A stretch of DNA of 64,000 bases, taken from NCBI GenBank assembly GCA_037833965.1, contig AP031351.1, positions 198,501 to 262,500 on the forward strand. The letters run 5' to 3'. Numbering within the stretch: position 1 is the first letter of the stretch; every line of letters starts with the position of its first letter. Source of the DNA: Marchantia polymorpha subsp. ruderalis (lineage: Eukaryota; Streptophyta; Marchantiopsida; Marchantiales; Marchantiaceae). This document shows, in pieces, positions 24,463-39,182 of this stretch. The notes below the pieces were generated by a model. The model worked only from the letters and a program-made list of their open reading frames with translations, searched no databases and was not told the origin of the DNA. Both the position numbers and the translations under genes were made by a program.

Positions 24463-26021
24463 AGAGTATGATGAATTTTCATTTCTAAGTTGAAGCTTTA
24501 GCGGTGACAAGGAAACTAAACGATTAGACTTGATTCACAGCTGTAAACTACAAAGGTTATGATTTATACTTGACATGTATACACGATCATCACCCTTGAC
24601 CTCTAATGAAAGTGTGTCATATGGCTTCAAATCAAGATAATGACTCTACTCTAACAAATTAGAGCTCTAGCACTTATTACAAAAACGATAAAGCTACTTC
24701 TTCTTAACCAAAATCACGGCAAAAAATGTAGGTGCAACTCATGAATAAAGGAAAAATACTCTAACATCATTTTGATCAAAGATCTCAACACTTTAGTGAA
24801 AGTTCCAAACTATCTATGCACATTTGAGTGAAACTACTTTTTTTTGAATTTCAATGGAGCTCTATCATCCAGTTCAATCAATAAAGAGTCACGTAAAATT
24901 TGTACGTCCAAGACAGATTTACATCGTCATTACAATCTGTTCAAGTAACATGTGGAGTATTATCTTGCAAAAAGTGCTGACATCTGTGAAGAAAAATAAT
25001 CCAACTATAAAATTTGACTAAAAGTTCCTTTCAATAAGTTCATTTGGGGATGAACAATGAATTTGTGTTACAAGTAGTCATGAACAAGATGTACACGATA
25101 AACAAGAATGTAAAGACTACATGCACGCTTAAAAAGTAATTCAATTATATCACATCTGCATATAACCAGCAACATTTCGACAAATATTTCAACCTATGAA
25201 GATGGAGTAACATAATTTATGAAGAGAAGAAATAGATAATTAATCAATTACTGTGATTTTAGCTTTTACACTTGAGTATTGAAGTTCAAACTGCAAAGCA
25301 TCAAAAAGTTTTGTGCACATGGGACATGATATAGTAACATCTACTGTGCTGCTTCCAAATGGCCGAGAGAGTGACAATTTTCTTGTACTCGGAGTTGAAG
25401 ATCACAAAGTACTAGTAGAACAGCAAAAAAAATTCACTAACTTTACTCGCCCATGAACAGATATCCAAAATTGATTTTTGTTTTTCGAGAAGAATCACAA
25501 ACTCAACTTCTAATTAGTTTAGACTTGTATTCCTCAACTCCTTCACCAAGATCAATGGATGCAACAATGATCAACTTTCATTGAAAACAGTGAGCAATGC
25601 TAAAAAACTATCTAGTCATTGCACATCATAAAAAAACACATAAAACTTCCAAGTATGAAACCTAGATTAACATGAAACAACTAAAGTATAATTGCAAATT
25701 GTTGCATGATGGAGTATACTATGGTACATGCTTTCAATCTTATGTAATGATCTAAAAGTAATGTAAAATAAATTATACAATGTCTACAAATATGCTGCAC
25801 TGACTACAATTCAAAACATGGAAAATCACGTATTTCATAAAATTACCTGGCAAGTGTTTATAGTAAAGAATCATCTAAAAAGCAATGACTCCTCAAACAA
25901 GTCAACAAAAGATCGTATGATAATAGCAAATCTGCGCCTCAAGTATTCTTGATACCGACGATAGATAAAGCAAAAGTTGAGAACAAAAATCTATGGAAAT
26001 TATTGAAAATCAAGAATCTAT

Positions 26022-26429
26022 TATAACCATCTTTAGTTAGTTAGAGCTAAAGTAGAGGTTACTCTAAATATTGATATAGATACTTTAGTGTGCACTAGTC
26101 ATAGCTGTCGCGTCAGCGATCCGCGCACTTGGTAGGTATAGAATGGATGTGTTAGTTGACAGTGCCACGTCAGCAATCCGTGTGCTTGTAGGTAAGGATT
26201 GAGTGTGTTAGTTGGGAGCACCACGTCAACAATCCGTGTGCTTGTTAGGGTTATCTACCACGTCATCTATCCATTAGGATTGGGATGGATGGTGGGGATA
26301 AGATCTTATCTCATTGTACTTGTTACTCAGAGCTATATAAGGGAGAAGAGAACCATTGTTGGTATCTCTCATCTTCAGAGTTTACGTTTCTATCTTCGAG
26401 TGAGCTTCTCTCTAAACCCTAGTGTTACA
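26022..26429 (+). repeat. 3' LTR with U3 subrepeats
   Basis: This 408-bp LTR matches 24072-24462. It keeps a TATA-like tatataag at 26334-26341 and ends tagtgttaca. Its U3 part holds two clear 56-bp subrepeats, starting near 26148 and 26204, with a more degenerate one just before. ACGTCA hexamers occur at 26167, 26223 and 26260. ACGTCA is a bZIP-type binding core in plants, so these units may act as the element's enhancer (inference). Confidence 0.75.
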
Positions 26430-27488
26430 TCTATGAATCAAGAGTGCGAATTTTTTTTAATGAGAGTGCTTTATTCCAAGCTCAATCGGTGAGCATTGGT
26501 GGAAACAATAACTGAGATTTGATGCAAATATAAGTCAAGAGTGTGACTTTTGAGTCGACAATCCATTACAATGTTGACATGTTTACGTTTGACAATTCAT
26601 TACAGTCCTGACACGTTTAGGGCTAGACTTATCTTCCCCATTAATTGCTCCACCCACATTAATATAGATGTCAAAACACGTTGCATTTTAGATAATTTAG
26701 ACGTCTTTGTATACGGTCGTCAAAAAAATCATGATTGATTATATGTAATCAAATATATAATTGTTGAGTCAAGATTGACAATGAATCAAATTGAATTAAT
26801 TGATTGATCAAAATGATTAATTTGAATACATTAATTCTAGAGATATTATGTTATTATGCAAATTTTGCATAAAAATCACTTATACAATAAATTAGTTACT
26901 TCGCTAAATCAATACAAATTCTACCAAATATGATTTGATAATGAATTGATATTTATTTATATAAAATTTAATTTTTAATTAAAATAAAAAATTGCATAGT
27001 TGTTGTATTAGAGATTAAGATTGATCATTAATAAAATAAATTTAAAAAAACATCCCAAATTACTTCACAACTTTGTTAACTTTAATTGTATCGCTTATGA
27101 TGAATTAAACTGTTTAAAAAAATTAATTACAATATATTTTGACATACATTTTATTTTTTGTGACCTGTACATTTGAATATCATTAGACTTAAAGTAGTGT
27201 TTTTATCAATTCATGTATTATTTTGATTAAGTATTGTGTAAATCTACTTTGTTTGTCATAAATTAGTCTATTACTACAAGAGTTGATCATAGCTACGAAG
27301 AACAAATATTTAAGGATGTTCTGTAAGATATTTGTGTTTTGTAAATATTATCTTGTATAGATAAAAAGTTGTTTTTTAAAGATCTGATAATTTTTCAAGA
27401 AAAATCTTTAACAGTGAATATGTTACATGAAAATAATGAGAATATGTAAGCTGAAAATTAAAATATGAATGAATTATGCATTGAATCC

Positions 27489-28281
27489 AACAATGATTGT
27501 GTTTTTCAAGTAATGAAAATGTCAATTTTACTTATGATTAGATTTGTATACGACCAATCTGAATTTCTGCTTTTGATCTTTTTATAAATCTAACATATAC
27601 TTTTATACATAAGTTATTTATAAAAGTATATGTTAGATACCATTAGCATAAACACATCATTTTTTTCAATGATGTGTTTATGCTAATGGTATATCTATAA
27701 CTCATTATATATTTTCGCTATATATTTTTTTATTGTTAGTTTAAGTTATTAAAATTCACGTAACATATTTTCAGCTTAATTTTCTTAACTATGAAATAAT
27801 CCATGTGAAATATCAATTGTTATCACATAAACATAATTAAGTTTATCATCCAACTTTTGCTCTTCAAAAACATATTTTTTTATTTTTTATTTAAAATTTT
27901 TCAATAAAGTGTGATTTATCAAATATTGAGATGATATTTTTTAACGCATGAACACATTTTTCAAAATTTAGTTGAATGATATCTTTTATAAATAATGGAT
28001 AAAAAATAAGAATTCCAATTTTTCACAAAAATTTGTAAATTTTTTTTATTGATAAAAATATTTTAAAATAAAATAATTGATGAGTGTTGAAAGTGAATTT
28101 TAATGAATCAAAAAATTAATTAAAATGACTTATAGATATACCATTAGCATAAACACATCATTTAAAAAAAACATATGTTAGATTGATAAAAGATCAAAAG
28201 CAGAAATTCGGATTGGTCAAATACAAATAAAATCATAAGTAAAATTGACAATTTTATTACTTGAACAACACAATCATTGTT
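27489..28281. mobile_element. 0.8-kb MITE-like element with nested hairpins
   Basis: The outer left sequence 27489-27599 is inverted at the right end up to 28281, with few differences. The inner left block 27669-27699 is inverted at 28131-28162. The left terminal repeat is interrupted by about 69 bases (27600-27668) that themselves form snapback copies. As a result 27590-27607 pairs with 27619-27636, and 27637-27660 pairs perfectly with 27669-27692. The core is AT-rich with no coding potential. No target-site duplication was identified. Confidence 0.7.
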
Positions 28282-29765
28282 CGATTACTAAAAAAAATTC
28301 AAAATATCACGTTAATATAAATATAATGATGTATACTCATTCAAATGTTAAAGTTTCAACAATTTGCAATTTCAAATGTATTATGTCAACACATAAGCAA
28401 TATATTCATGATCAAATACTATATAAACACTAGTAAACAATTGACATGATAATAGTCGTGAAAAAATATCACTTATAGCATATAACTATCATCAAAGCGA
28501 TGCACAAATCAGATTCAATCAAATGTGAATGCAAGGAATAAAGTGATTATTGCTTACAAAGACATTATGCATTGGAAATTCTGAAAATGCATAACACATT
28601 CTTATCATGTCTTCATGCCAAATCTATTACTATCGAATAAATATAAAGCTGTAAATAATCTGTCAGAAATTTATCAACATGTAGAACCTTCAAAAATCAT
28701 CTAAATTTAAAATCTTTGCATCACCTCTGATCTTTCATCATCTAAATATAAAAACCTAATATTTCATATCAACGGACCAAGAGATAACCATTTTTAATAT
28801 CCTTTTCCAGTTCCAGAACTCAACAACGTCGTTGATTGTATTCTCTGATTAGTGACGTTTTTTATTGCTTAGAGATGCATTGATATTGAATGCTTGTATA
28901 TCAAAATTAATATGATACTGCATATATGTTAAGTTAATTTTTGTTTAGAAGTTTAAAAGCCTTTCTTGAGCAACGTGATAATGAGTATTTTTTAGATCAT
29001 TTTTACGTTATTTTAAGAAACTCTTTCGTGAGGAAATTGATTATGTAGATAGATTCTTTCGTTCATTTTTGTAAGTGTTTTATATTTCATGAAGTTGAGA
29101 AGATATTTAAGCACATTATTTTGGATTTCATCGAATGTAAAATTGAACAGAATTTTGTTAATTTTAAGTTTGATCAATATCATAATGTTGATACAATTAT
29201 TTATTCTTTTCACATTTTCAAGATATATAAAAATTTGATCACAAACTTGGAGGATTCAAAGGTGACTAAAGTGCGTAATTGCCCAAGTATCTGTTCTACT
29301 TGTCCTGCCATGTTGCACAGATCGGAATAATTGTTGCCAATTTGCTCGAAAAATCTAAAAAGTTATTTTCTCAACTTGTCTGCATGGTTCGTTCCACTTT
29401 GCAGACAGGATTGGAATTAGTAATGTTGAGTTAATGTACAATAAAGGTACTCTCCATTTGCAGTTCTATTTTTGGACATAAACCACGAACGCGAAAGCAT
29501 CTTGCTTCCATTTGTTACGACGACGACAGAGGCTGTTGGCGGAGGACGAAGTCCTTGGAAGCGAAGCCAGAGAAAGGAACGAAGCAAAGAGAGGAGCGAG
29601 AGGGAAGCGAGAACGACGGTCTAGGTTTCGATTTGGATCGAGGGGAGCTGAGCTTGATTCGCGAGTGCTTGGTCTTCCCTCTGCGAAATCGATCCGCACT
29701 GGTAGAATACACTCGGTCCGGGCTTTCGATTGAGCCGTCGATTTGGGCACAAGAAGGGAGGCAGA

Positions 29766-32643
<2,878 letters not shown>

Positions 32644-34118
32644 TTTTGTTATTTTCTTGTGGTGGACCTAACATCTTCTACCTGAGGACGATAAGTTGAA
32701 ACATGTTCTCGTAGGCCTCGTTTTACTTATCATCAGTATGAAGATCGGACGAACTGGTAAACAAAGTTTGATCTCAGTTCAATTTCTCTCTTTTCAAGTC
32801 CAACATGGACTGCGGAAATTCGAAGTAGGTATCTTAAATTTGTTAGAAGGAAGAAAAAATAAAGTGTTCTAACTTGCACACAATATGCAGACGAAGTACA
32901 AACGAAATCAATATAGTGCCTTCCAGGTTGAAATAGTTTTTGTGCATTTTGGGATATAGGTTGTCTAATCATCGCACATCTTATCAAGGAGTTACATAAG
33001 CATTACTGGTGTGAGGTGAGATTTCCCAATTTTGTCGAGGGATAGGAAGGTACTGAGAAATAAGTTAAGTGAGGTTTTCTTTACCTTTGACCTCACACTT
33101 AAGTCTGGTGCTCGGTACCGTGATATTCGTGGAATTTTTTTGGTGCATTTATCTGGATACTTTTCTCGCGCAGTGATTTGTTTTTGTAGAAACTCTGGGT
33201 TGTGCTGTAGATGGGTTCTTTTTCCTTTATATGGGAAACCTTTTCGGATGGACGTTTCGTGATTAGCGTTTCAGTCAGTGCGCAACTGTCTATAAGAGGT
33301 CGTGTCTTTTCCAATCGATGTTTTCCTTTCTGGTTGGTTCCATCGGATTTTTGGATTTATTGTGTACTCATGCATGTTCATAGAAGGAATGTGCTGTAAT
33401 TTGACCATGGACTTTAATAGCTTCTGATCAGTTCGTTATGGGTTTCTTCACTCTTCTGATTTGTCTGTGCTCTTACTTGGCTCAACTTTTAATCTTTCTT
33501 CATCTTGTGCTTGGGTGCTGCTGTTTTGCGTCGCTCTCACTGAATGGTACCAGAGGATCTGATTCGTAGAACTTCATGAAATGAAAAATGACTTCAAGCA
33601 GCTTAGTACTTCACGCAGGGAAATGTGGAGCCTTCTTACGCTTATGCGGGAGCCATCTCACAAATTTTTTGACTCGCATACGTCCAGTGTTCACTTGCGG
33701 GGATCACCGGAGTCTTTGGCACTTGTTGTGGATCGGTAATTTGTGCATCCACTAATTTTCATAGGGAAGAAGAGTATTATTGAATTTGAATATTAAGAAC
33801 AATTTTACACCAATCGGTATTATTCCCACAATGATGATTATATCTTGTACGGTACAATCCTCGTCTTCTTTGAGGAAATGTTTTGAAGAATTGTATTTAC
33901 AAATCAAGGATATAGACTGTCAAAATGAGAATGAGAAATAATGAATATAAATAAACAGTTTTTAATGCAGAGCGTCTACAGAGATGTATAAATTTGAAAT
34001 CAATAATTAGTCTTCTTGAAACACGAGAAAAGCTGAGAAATCTTCCTGATGTTACACATATAAGATATAAAAACAAGTCAAAGCTGATTAACTATACCTA
34101 TTTTACTACTGTGACAAT

Positions 34119-34199
34119 TTACTTGATATGGGAGTCCGAAAAACTAATGGTTTTTAAGAAAACCACTGTAACTACAAGTTACTTGATATGGGAGTCCGA
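34119..34199 (+). repeat. 60-bp-period degenerate tandem repeat
   Basis: The sequence ttacttgatatgggagtccg occurs at 34119 and again at 34179. Sequence before each copy (ctactgtgacaa and ccactgtaacta) is also similar, so the pair is a decayed two-unit tandem repeat. Confidence 0.7.
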
Positions 34200-34816
34200 T
34201 AAAAATTACTTTAAAAGAAAACTATTGATTCGAGAAAATAAAGTATGTTTTTTTAAATTAAGTAATTATTTATTTTAGAATTTAAGATATATTACGTATA
34301 TAATATTTATAGGTTATTCCATGTGAATTAAAGATTAATTAAAAAGATTCAAATTGGTTGCGCAAATCAAGGAGATCAAGAAATAAATTTTGATTCAAAA
34401 TTCTTGATAATATGTTATATATGATTAAAAAAATTTGAATAATTGATGTTTAATTTGTTTACAATGTCTGCGCGTTAGTTGATGAAAAGTATGAAAGTGC
34501 AAGATGATGATGTGAATTAAAAAAAAAAAAAAAATACTGTTGGCTTATTGTGATGAAAATTGCACATTTTAGTAAAACATGGTATATGAGATTAAAGTAT
34601 TGTGCTGAAAAATACACCAAGAATAAGTGATTGCAAACTTTTGGTTAAACAGGTAACAAAAACTTTGAATCATTATTAGAAAAATACAAGGATAAAATAA
34701 TTATAAAAATAAACACTGATGAGTGTATTTATGATATTTAGTCCATGAAAACATTTGACATTCAATTGATTCAAGATAAAAATAACTAAAAGTTTAAATC
34801 GTTTAATTAAGATTAT

Positions 34817-34845
34817 GCTTGACAAAGTGTTTTGCTTTGTCAAGC
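34817..34845. repeat. 11-bp hairpin
   Basis: gcttgacaaag at 34817-34827 is inverted at 34835-34845 across a 7-base loop. There is no downstream T-tract or gene to suggest a function. Confidence 0.6.
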
Positions 34846-36549
34846 AAAACTAAGATATTCATAGATGTGTTTGTTTGTGAGATCATCAGAGTGAAATGAG
34901 GAGTTATTTTATTCAAGATAAATTCCAGGTTATCCTACTATGTCAAAGTATACTCAAATGAAAATGACACTAAAAACCATCATTGCAATAAATCTATCAT
35001 TCAATTTTTTATTCTGTTTAGAAAATGAAGATGATGCAAATCTATTTTTTTCAACTTTGAACTAGATGTTTGGATTTTGTGTGTTCATAAATTAAAAAAT
35101 ATAATATATGTAGATAAGTAAGTTTTTTAAGAAATGATTACTCCGAACTAAAACTAACACTACAAGATGAATGATAACAAAAACTAACATTAGTAATTTT
35201 TCATTAGAAAAAGAGAAATCATGATATAGCAATCTGAAATGATAAAATTTAAATAATATTAGATTAGAATATGTAAAACAATATAACCGCAAGTCAACAA
35301 AAAATAAAAAATTGAAGCAATTAGTAAGAAAAAAAACTTCTTATTTCATTATGTTGATTGAACAAAGTCTAATTACAGATAATTTGATGTGATTGATATG
35401 AATCAATTAAAAATATTGTTAGAAACAATGTATTATTATATAAATTTTAAAATCAAAAGCACAAAACGGTATTAATTTCTGAACTAAAATTTGCAAATAT
35501 GCAAGTATATTGTGAAAAATATAATTAAATGATAGATGGAAGTGGATGAATTGATTATAGAGTTTATTGTTAATATGCGTAAAATCTATCAGGTATATTT
35601 ATGTAACCTTTTGTAAGCATAAATAGTAGTTTCGATGTATATGAAAAAAATAAGAGTTGAGAGTTTTCCTATATGTATGCATTTATGATTAGAATGTATG
35701 TTGTTAGTATGAGCACATATTTATATTTTTGTATATACATATAAATAATGTAAGTCCACCGCAACCAGAATCACACACTGATGTACGTGATTCCCCTTCA
35801 CATGACCCTATGTTCACATCCGAGATAAAAGCTTCACTAAAGCAAGAATATGAGGTGATGCCTCTATAGTCAAACTCTCGATTATTTCTCTTTGTAACGT
35901 GTAAATGTGAAATCGAACTGAAATGTGCTCATCCTTACCTTAAGTACATGAACGAGTTGTAACTAACTTGAATGCTAACTAGTTCTAACCCTAATTAGAG
36001 GTCAAGCCTAACTACAATTATCAGGACGCGGATTAAACTTACAAACTACTCTTCAATCCAAATCTTGAAGGAGTTAGTTACTACTATGCATACATGGTTT
36101 TATAGTGAAGTTCTAAAAGCTAAATCTAATTCATATCTCTCTCTTATGAACAAGTGTTAACTAGAACTAAGCCGCATCTAACAACATGTGAGAACGAAAC
36201 TTCGCATCTGAAAATTATCATGCAATCTAACTCACCAATGCAAAATTGCAAGGTGTTTTGAACATTTATTCAAAAGAATCATTTTTGTAAAACCATAGTC
36301 TGGTTAATTTCTCCATCACTATTGATGAATTTAAGCATGTTTTTAGACACAACTGATTTAATATTAAGCAGATATGGTAACTTGGTCTTTGAGGTGGAAT
36401 GTGACAAACCGCAATTGAGACTTGCAACCTATGGTACTCCACGAACATCTACAGAAGCAATTTCTTAATATTATTTGGAGCAAGCGAGACATCAAGATGT
36501 AGTTTAATCAATTTCATATGAATCCTATACTTGTTCATTGGAAACAGTA

Positions 36550-36733
36550 ATACCTAACTACAAGAATCTCGAGGTACTTTTGTCATATCATTGCTAGTCA
36601 TAGAATTGGATCTCATAAGCTTGGAATTAAATAAGTACGTTGGTTTAATATTGATAGAAGTGAACGTATTTGTAATTTATGTGACGATGAGTATATTGAG
36701 GATGAAGAGCATGTATTTGTTATTTGTTTTAGA
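36550..36733 (+). pseudogene. C-terminal fragment of a LINE-like reverse transcriptase
   Basis: In one frame the conceptual translation contains SHKLGI, then a stop at 36632-36634, then WFNIDRSERICNLCDD and an EDEEHVFVIC segment. The R-x-E-R-x-C-x-x-C ... ED-E-H-x4-C pattern is the terminal zinc-knuckle region that follows reverse transcriptase in many non-LTR elements. Cysteine codons are at 36671, 36680 and 36725, and the histidine codon at 36710. No RT catalytic motif is visible upstream, and flanking sequence is fully decayed. Family assignment is from memory of the motif. Confidence 0.5.
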
Positions 36734-38377
36734 TAGGAAAACATTATTTTTTGTTCATGATATTGATGTGAAGATTTTTTATTAACATTAATTCCTTTAT
36801 ATTTAGATTTTTATATTAGATACATCATTAGTCACAATTCTAATACTTTTGACATTAGTTAGAAATTGATTTTTGGGATATTTTGACTTGTTTTTGATTT
36901 TTTTTTAAATAGATCATTTCAACCTTTGATCATTTGGATCTTCCGAGCTTGATATGTTATCATTTAACTATGTTCTTTAGAAGAATTATATTCCAAATAA
37001 CATTTTACTATATGTTAATGTTATACTAAATATTTATTATTATTGGAGAAGCTTGGCATGCAAATCTCTTATCAGTTTCTTTGTGGAATTTTGAAAACAA
37101 TTCCTTATTCGGAATGAGTTGATCAAAACTTGAAGATTCTTGTTGAACAACGCCTCGTGTGGAAAAACTTTTCAGTCAACTAACGAGTTCATAGTTCCTT
37201 CGAGTTGGGAATCTAGATAAGGAATTTAGCTCGTAAAGGCTATGGACAGGATTCCGACTTTATTTATACAATTTCAGACCTTTGAATTCGTGTCATTAAA
37301 GGCGAATCCAGATTCGGTATGATCCCGATAGTCTTCTACATTTCGAGGCACTCTGCAGAATGTTGTTTATTGGAGATGTGAAGTATGATATATAACAAAT
37401 AACTGTAAGGATCTCTAGAAAGCGTTAAGTTAGATTTAACCGTCAACAAATTACCGTCCGATCGTTAGTCATGGTTAGGGTTAGATTGGAATGATCCCAA
37501 AAAACTCATTGACAGATTTGTCGTAAAATGTTAACTCTGTCGGAGTAGATGAAAGTCAAACAAACAGCAGATTCAGAGAGCACCCATTCTTCGCTATATG
37601 CATCACTGTAAGTTGTGAGTGTATATATGGCATTTGATTGTCGTTCTACTGCGAAAAGAATAGGACTGAAATGTCAATACCAAGATTAGAAGGTAAGATG
37701 GTCTGAAATGTGAATAACAGAGCTGACTTCTATTCTGGTTCTCTCTAAGTTAATCATGATAGACCGTCGATCGTGGAGAGAGTTGTGATCTGTGTTCAAA
37801 GCAGTCTAGCAGTTTCAACGTAAGAGAGGGGTGACCAAAATCACAGATATAATTTCCTGGAGAGCCTTGTCATTCCACTGTGAGCTTTTCAAGGGTGTAC
37901 GATTTACAGAATCCAAGGAGAGGACCTGTGTCGTTGCATACAAACCTTTTCTTACCTTGTTGACACCAAAAGGGTCAGCTTGAGGATAGATGCGTCTTTC
38001 CTTTTTCTGTTATCAAAGGAAAGCGTGTTTCTTTCTCTTTTTCCTGTTGAAAAACCATCTAAGAATGTTTGTTGGATCGGACTTTTATATGAGCTGCAGT
38101 GCATAAAGCCTTGATCCATCCATCCGACAGAATTGCTTTGAGGCTGCTTCCTCGCTTGTTGGCAAGATGAGCTTTCAAGGGCATGAGGGCCTGGGACCTA
38201 TTGTCAATGCTCTTCGACAAACTTCACCTGGAGCTTACTGGGAAAGAGCATATCCCGTAGACCACAATGCCTTCTTCACTAATGGTTACAGTATATCCTT
38301 CAACTGTTACGGGGTTCGACGGCACAACTTTTGAAACTCCCGAGGAGTAGTAGTCTCTCCACCCCGAGCCTGCACTG

Positions 38378-38436
38378 CACTGCTCTGCACTGCACTCCCC
38401 CTGCCCTGCCCTGCCCTGCCCTGCCCTCCCCTGCAC
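38378..38436. repeat. tandem ctgcact and ccctg repeats
   Basis: A short minisatellite: several ctgcact-like units are followed by about five copies of the pentamer ccctg. Confidence 0.8.
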
Positions 38437-39160
38437 TTGCTACCCAAACTCTGCCCATGCAAATGTGACAGAAGACTGTTCCCGTCCTTGCGAGTCATGG
38501 CTTCGGGATTGTAGAACTGCATGTCCAGGAGATTTTCAGTTACATTAGAAGTTTAGGAGATCGCCCTAGCAGTTAGCCTTGTCCCAGAAATTTTGCTTCT
38601 TCGCTCGCATAAACTCCAGCCCCTGGTAGGCTTCTCACCTGAATTCTCCACTTGGCCATGCATGCAGTCCATAGACATACGAGAACTCGGTACACATTGC
38701 AATACACCACACCATCGTATTGTACATTCCACCGTTCAGATACGGTCAAACGCTGGTGGCGGTACTGATCGTTTCATATCCCGAGAGGCGAGTGAGTTTG
38801 CAGAAGCTGATTTCGTGTATGGCAATTTAGGAAGACGTGGCCGAGTCAGGGACTCTCTCCCCACAATTTTCGGATCTATTGCTGCAGTGGAGTGGGAAAA
38901 TATGACCCTGTGATGGATGTCACGACTCGCTCGCTCGCCCAACAGAAAATACATGGAAGGGAGATCCACGAGCGCTCGTTGTTTAAGCCCCGAGGCCCAC
39001 GTCCACACAGCTCAGGTCTGCCTCGGAAAGCTAATGGCATCTTTGCAGTTGTGACACGCAGAGCAGAGGCAGTCGGCTGTTGTCATATTTACAGGGAGTG
39101 CAAAAAGAGAAGTGCTCATGGCTCGTCCACACTCATGAGTCTCGGACGCTCGGATCGCCG

Positions 39161-39182
39161 TGTCTGTCTGTCTGTCTGTCTG
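39161..39182. repeat. (GTCT)n microsatellite
   Basis: About five tandem gtct units. Confidence 0.8.

Larger units (their letters stand above)
24072..26429 (+). mobile_element. non-autonomous LTR retrotransposon, probably Copia-type relic
   Basis: Two direct LTRs (24072-24462 and 26022-26429) flank only about 1.56 kb of internal DNA, too short for gag plus pol. A gag-like start MASNQDNDST is at 24621, followed by frame-breaking stops. No protease, integrase or reverse transcriptase motif was seen. The element is therefore a solo-internal, deleted or TRIM/LARD-like copy. I found no clean 5-bp target duplication (agagc before, tctat after). Assignment to Copia rests on LTR size and general look only. 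Confidence 0.65.
17646..29400. other. AT-rich, gene-poor repeat desert
   Basis: Almost 12 kb with strong A+T bias and no supported gene. Three repeat structures stand out and are listed separately: 18580-21414, 24072-26429 and 27489-28281. The remaining stretches (17646-18579, 21415-24071, 26430-27488, 28282-29400) show short, stop-ridden frames and AT runs only. The frame at 21633-21893 starts at TTG, not ATG, and is not recognisable; a small hairpin near 21651-21673 lies within it. Confidence 0.6.
32644..38100. other. AT-rich intergenic region
   Basis: After the NDUFV2 3' untranslated region the sequence becomes very AT-rich from about 33.7 to 37 kb. No gene is supported. It contains a 21-bp direct repeat spaced 60 bases apart (34119 and 34179), an 11-bp hairpin at 34817-34845, a poly-A run near 34520, and a LINE-like coding relic at 36550-36733. 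Confidence 0.55.

Noticed and set aside
38378..38436. CRISPR-like array
   Set aside because: Contiguous short tandem repeats without spacers in plant nuclear DNA; it is a minisatellite.
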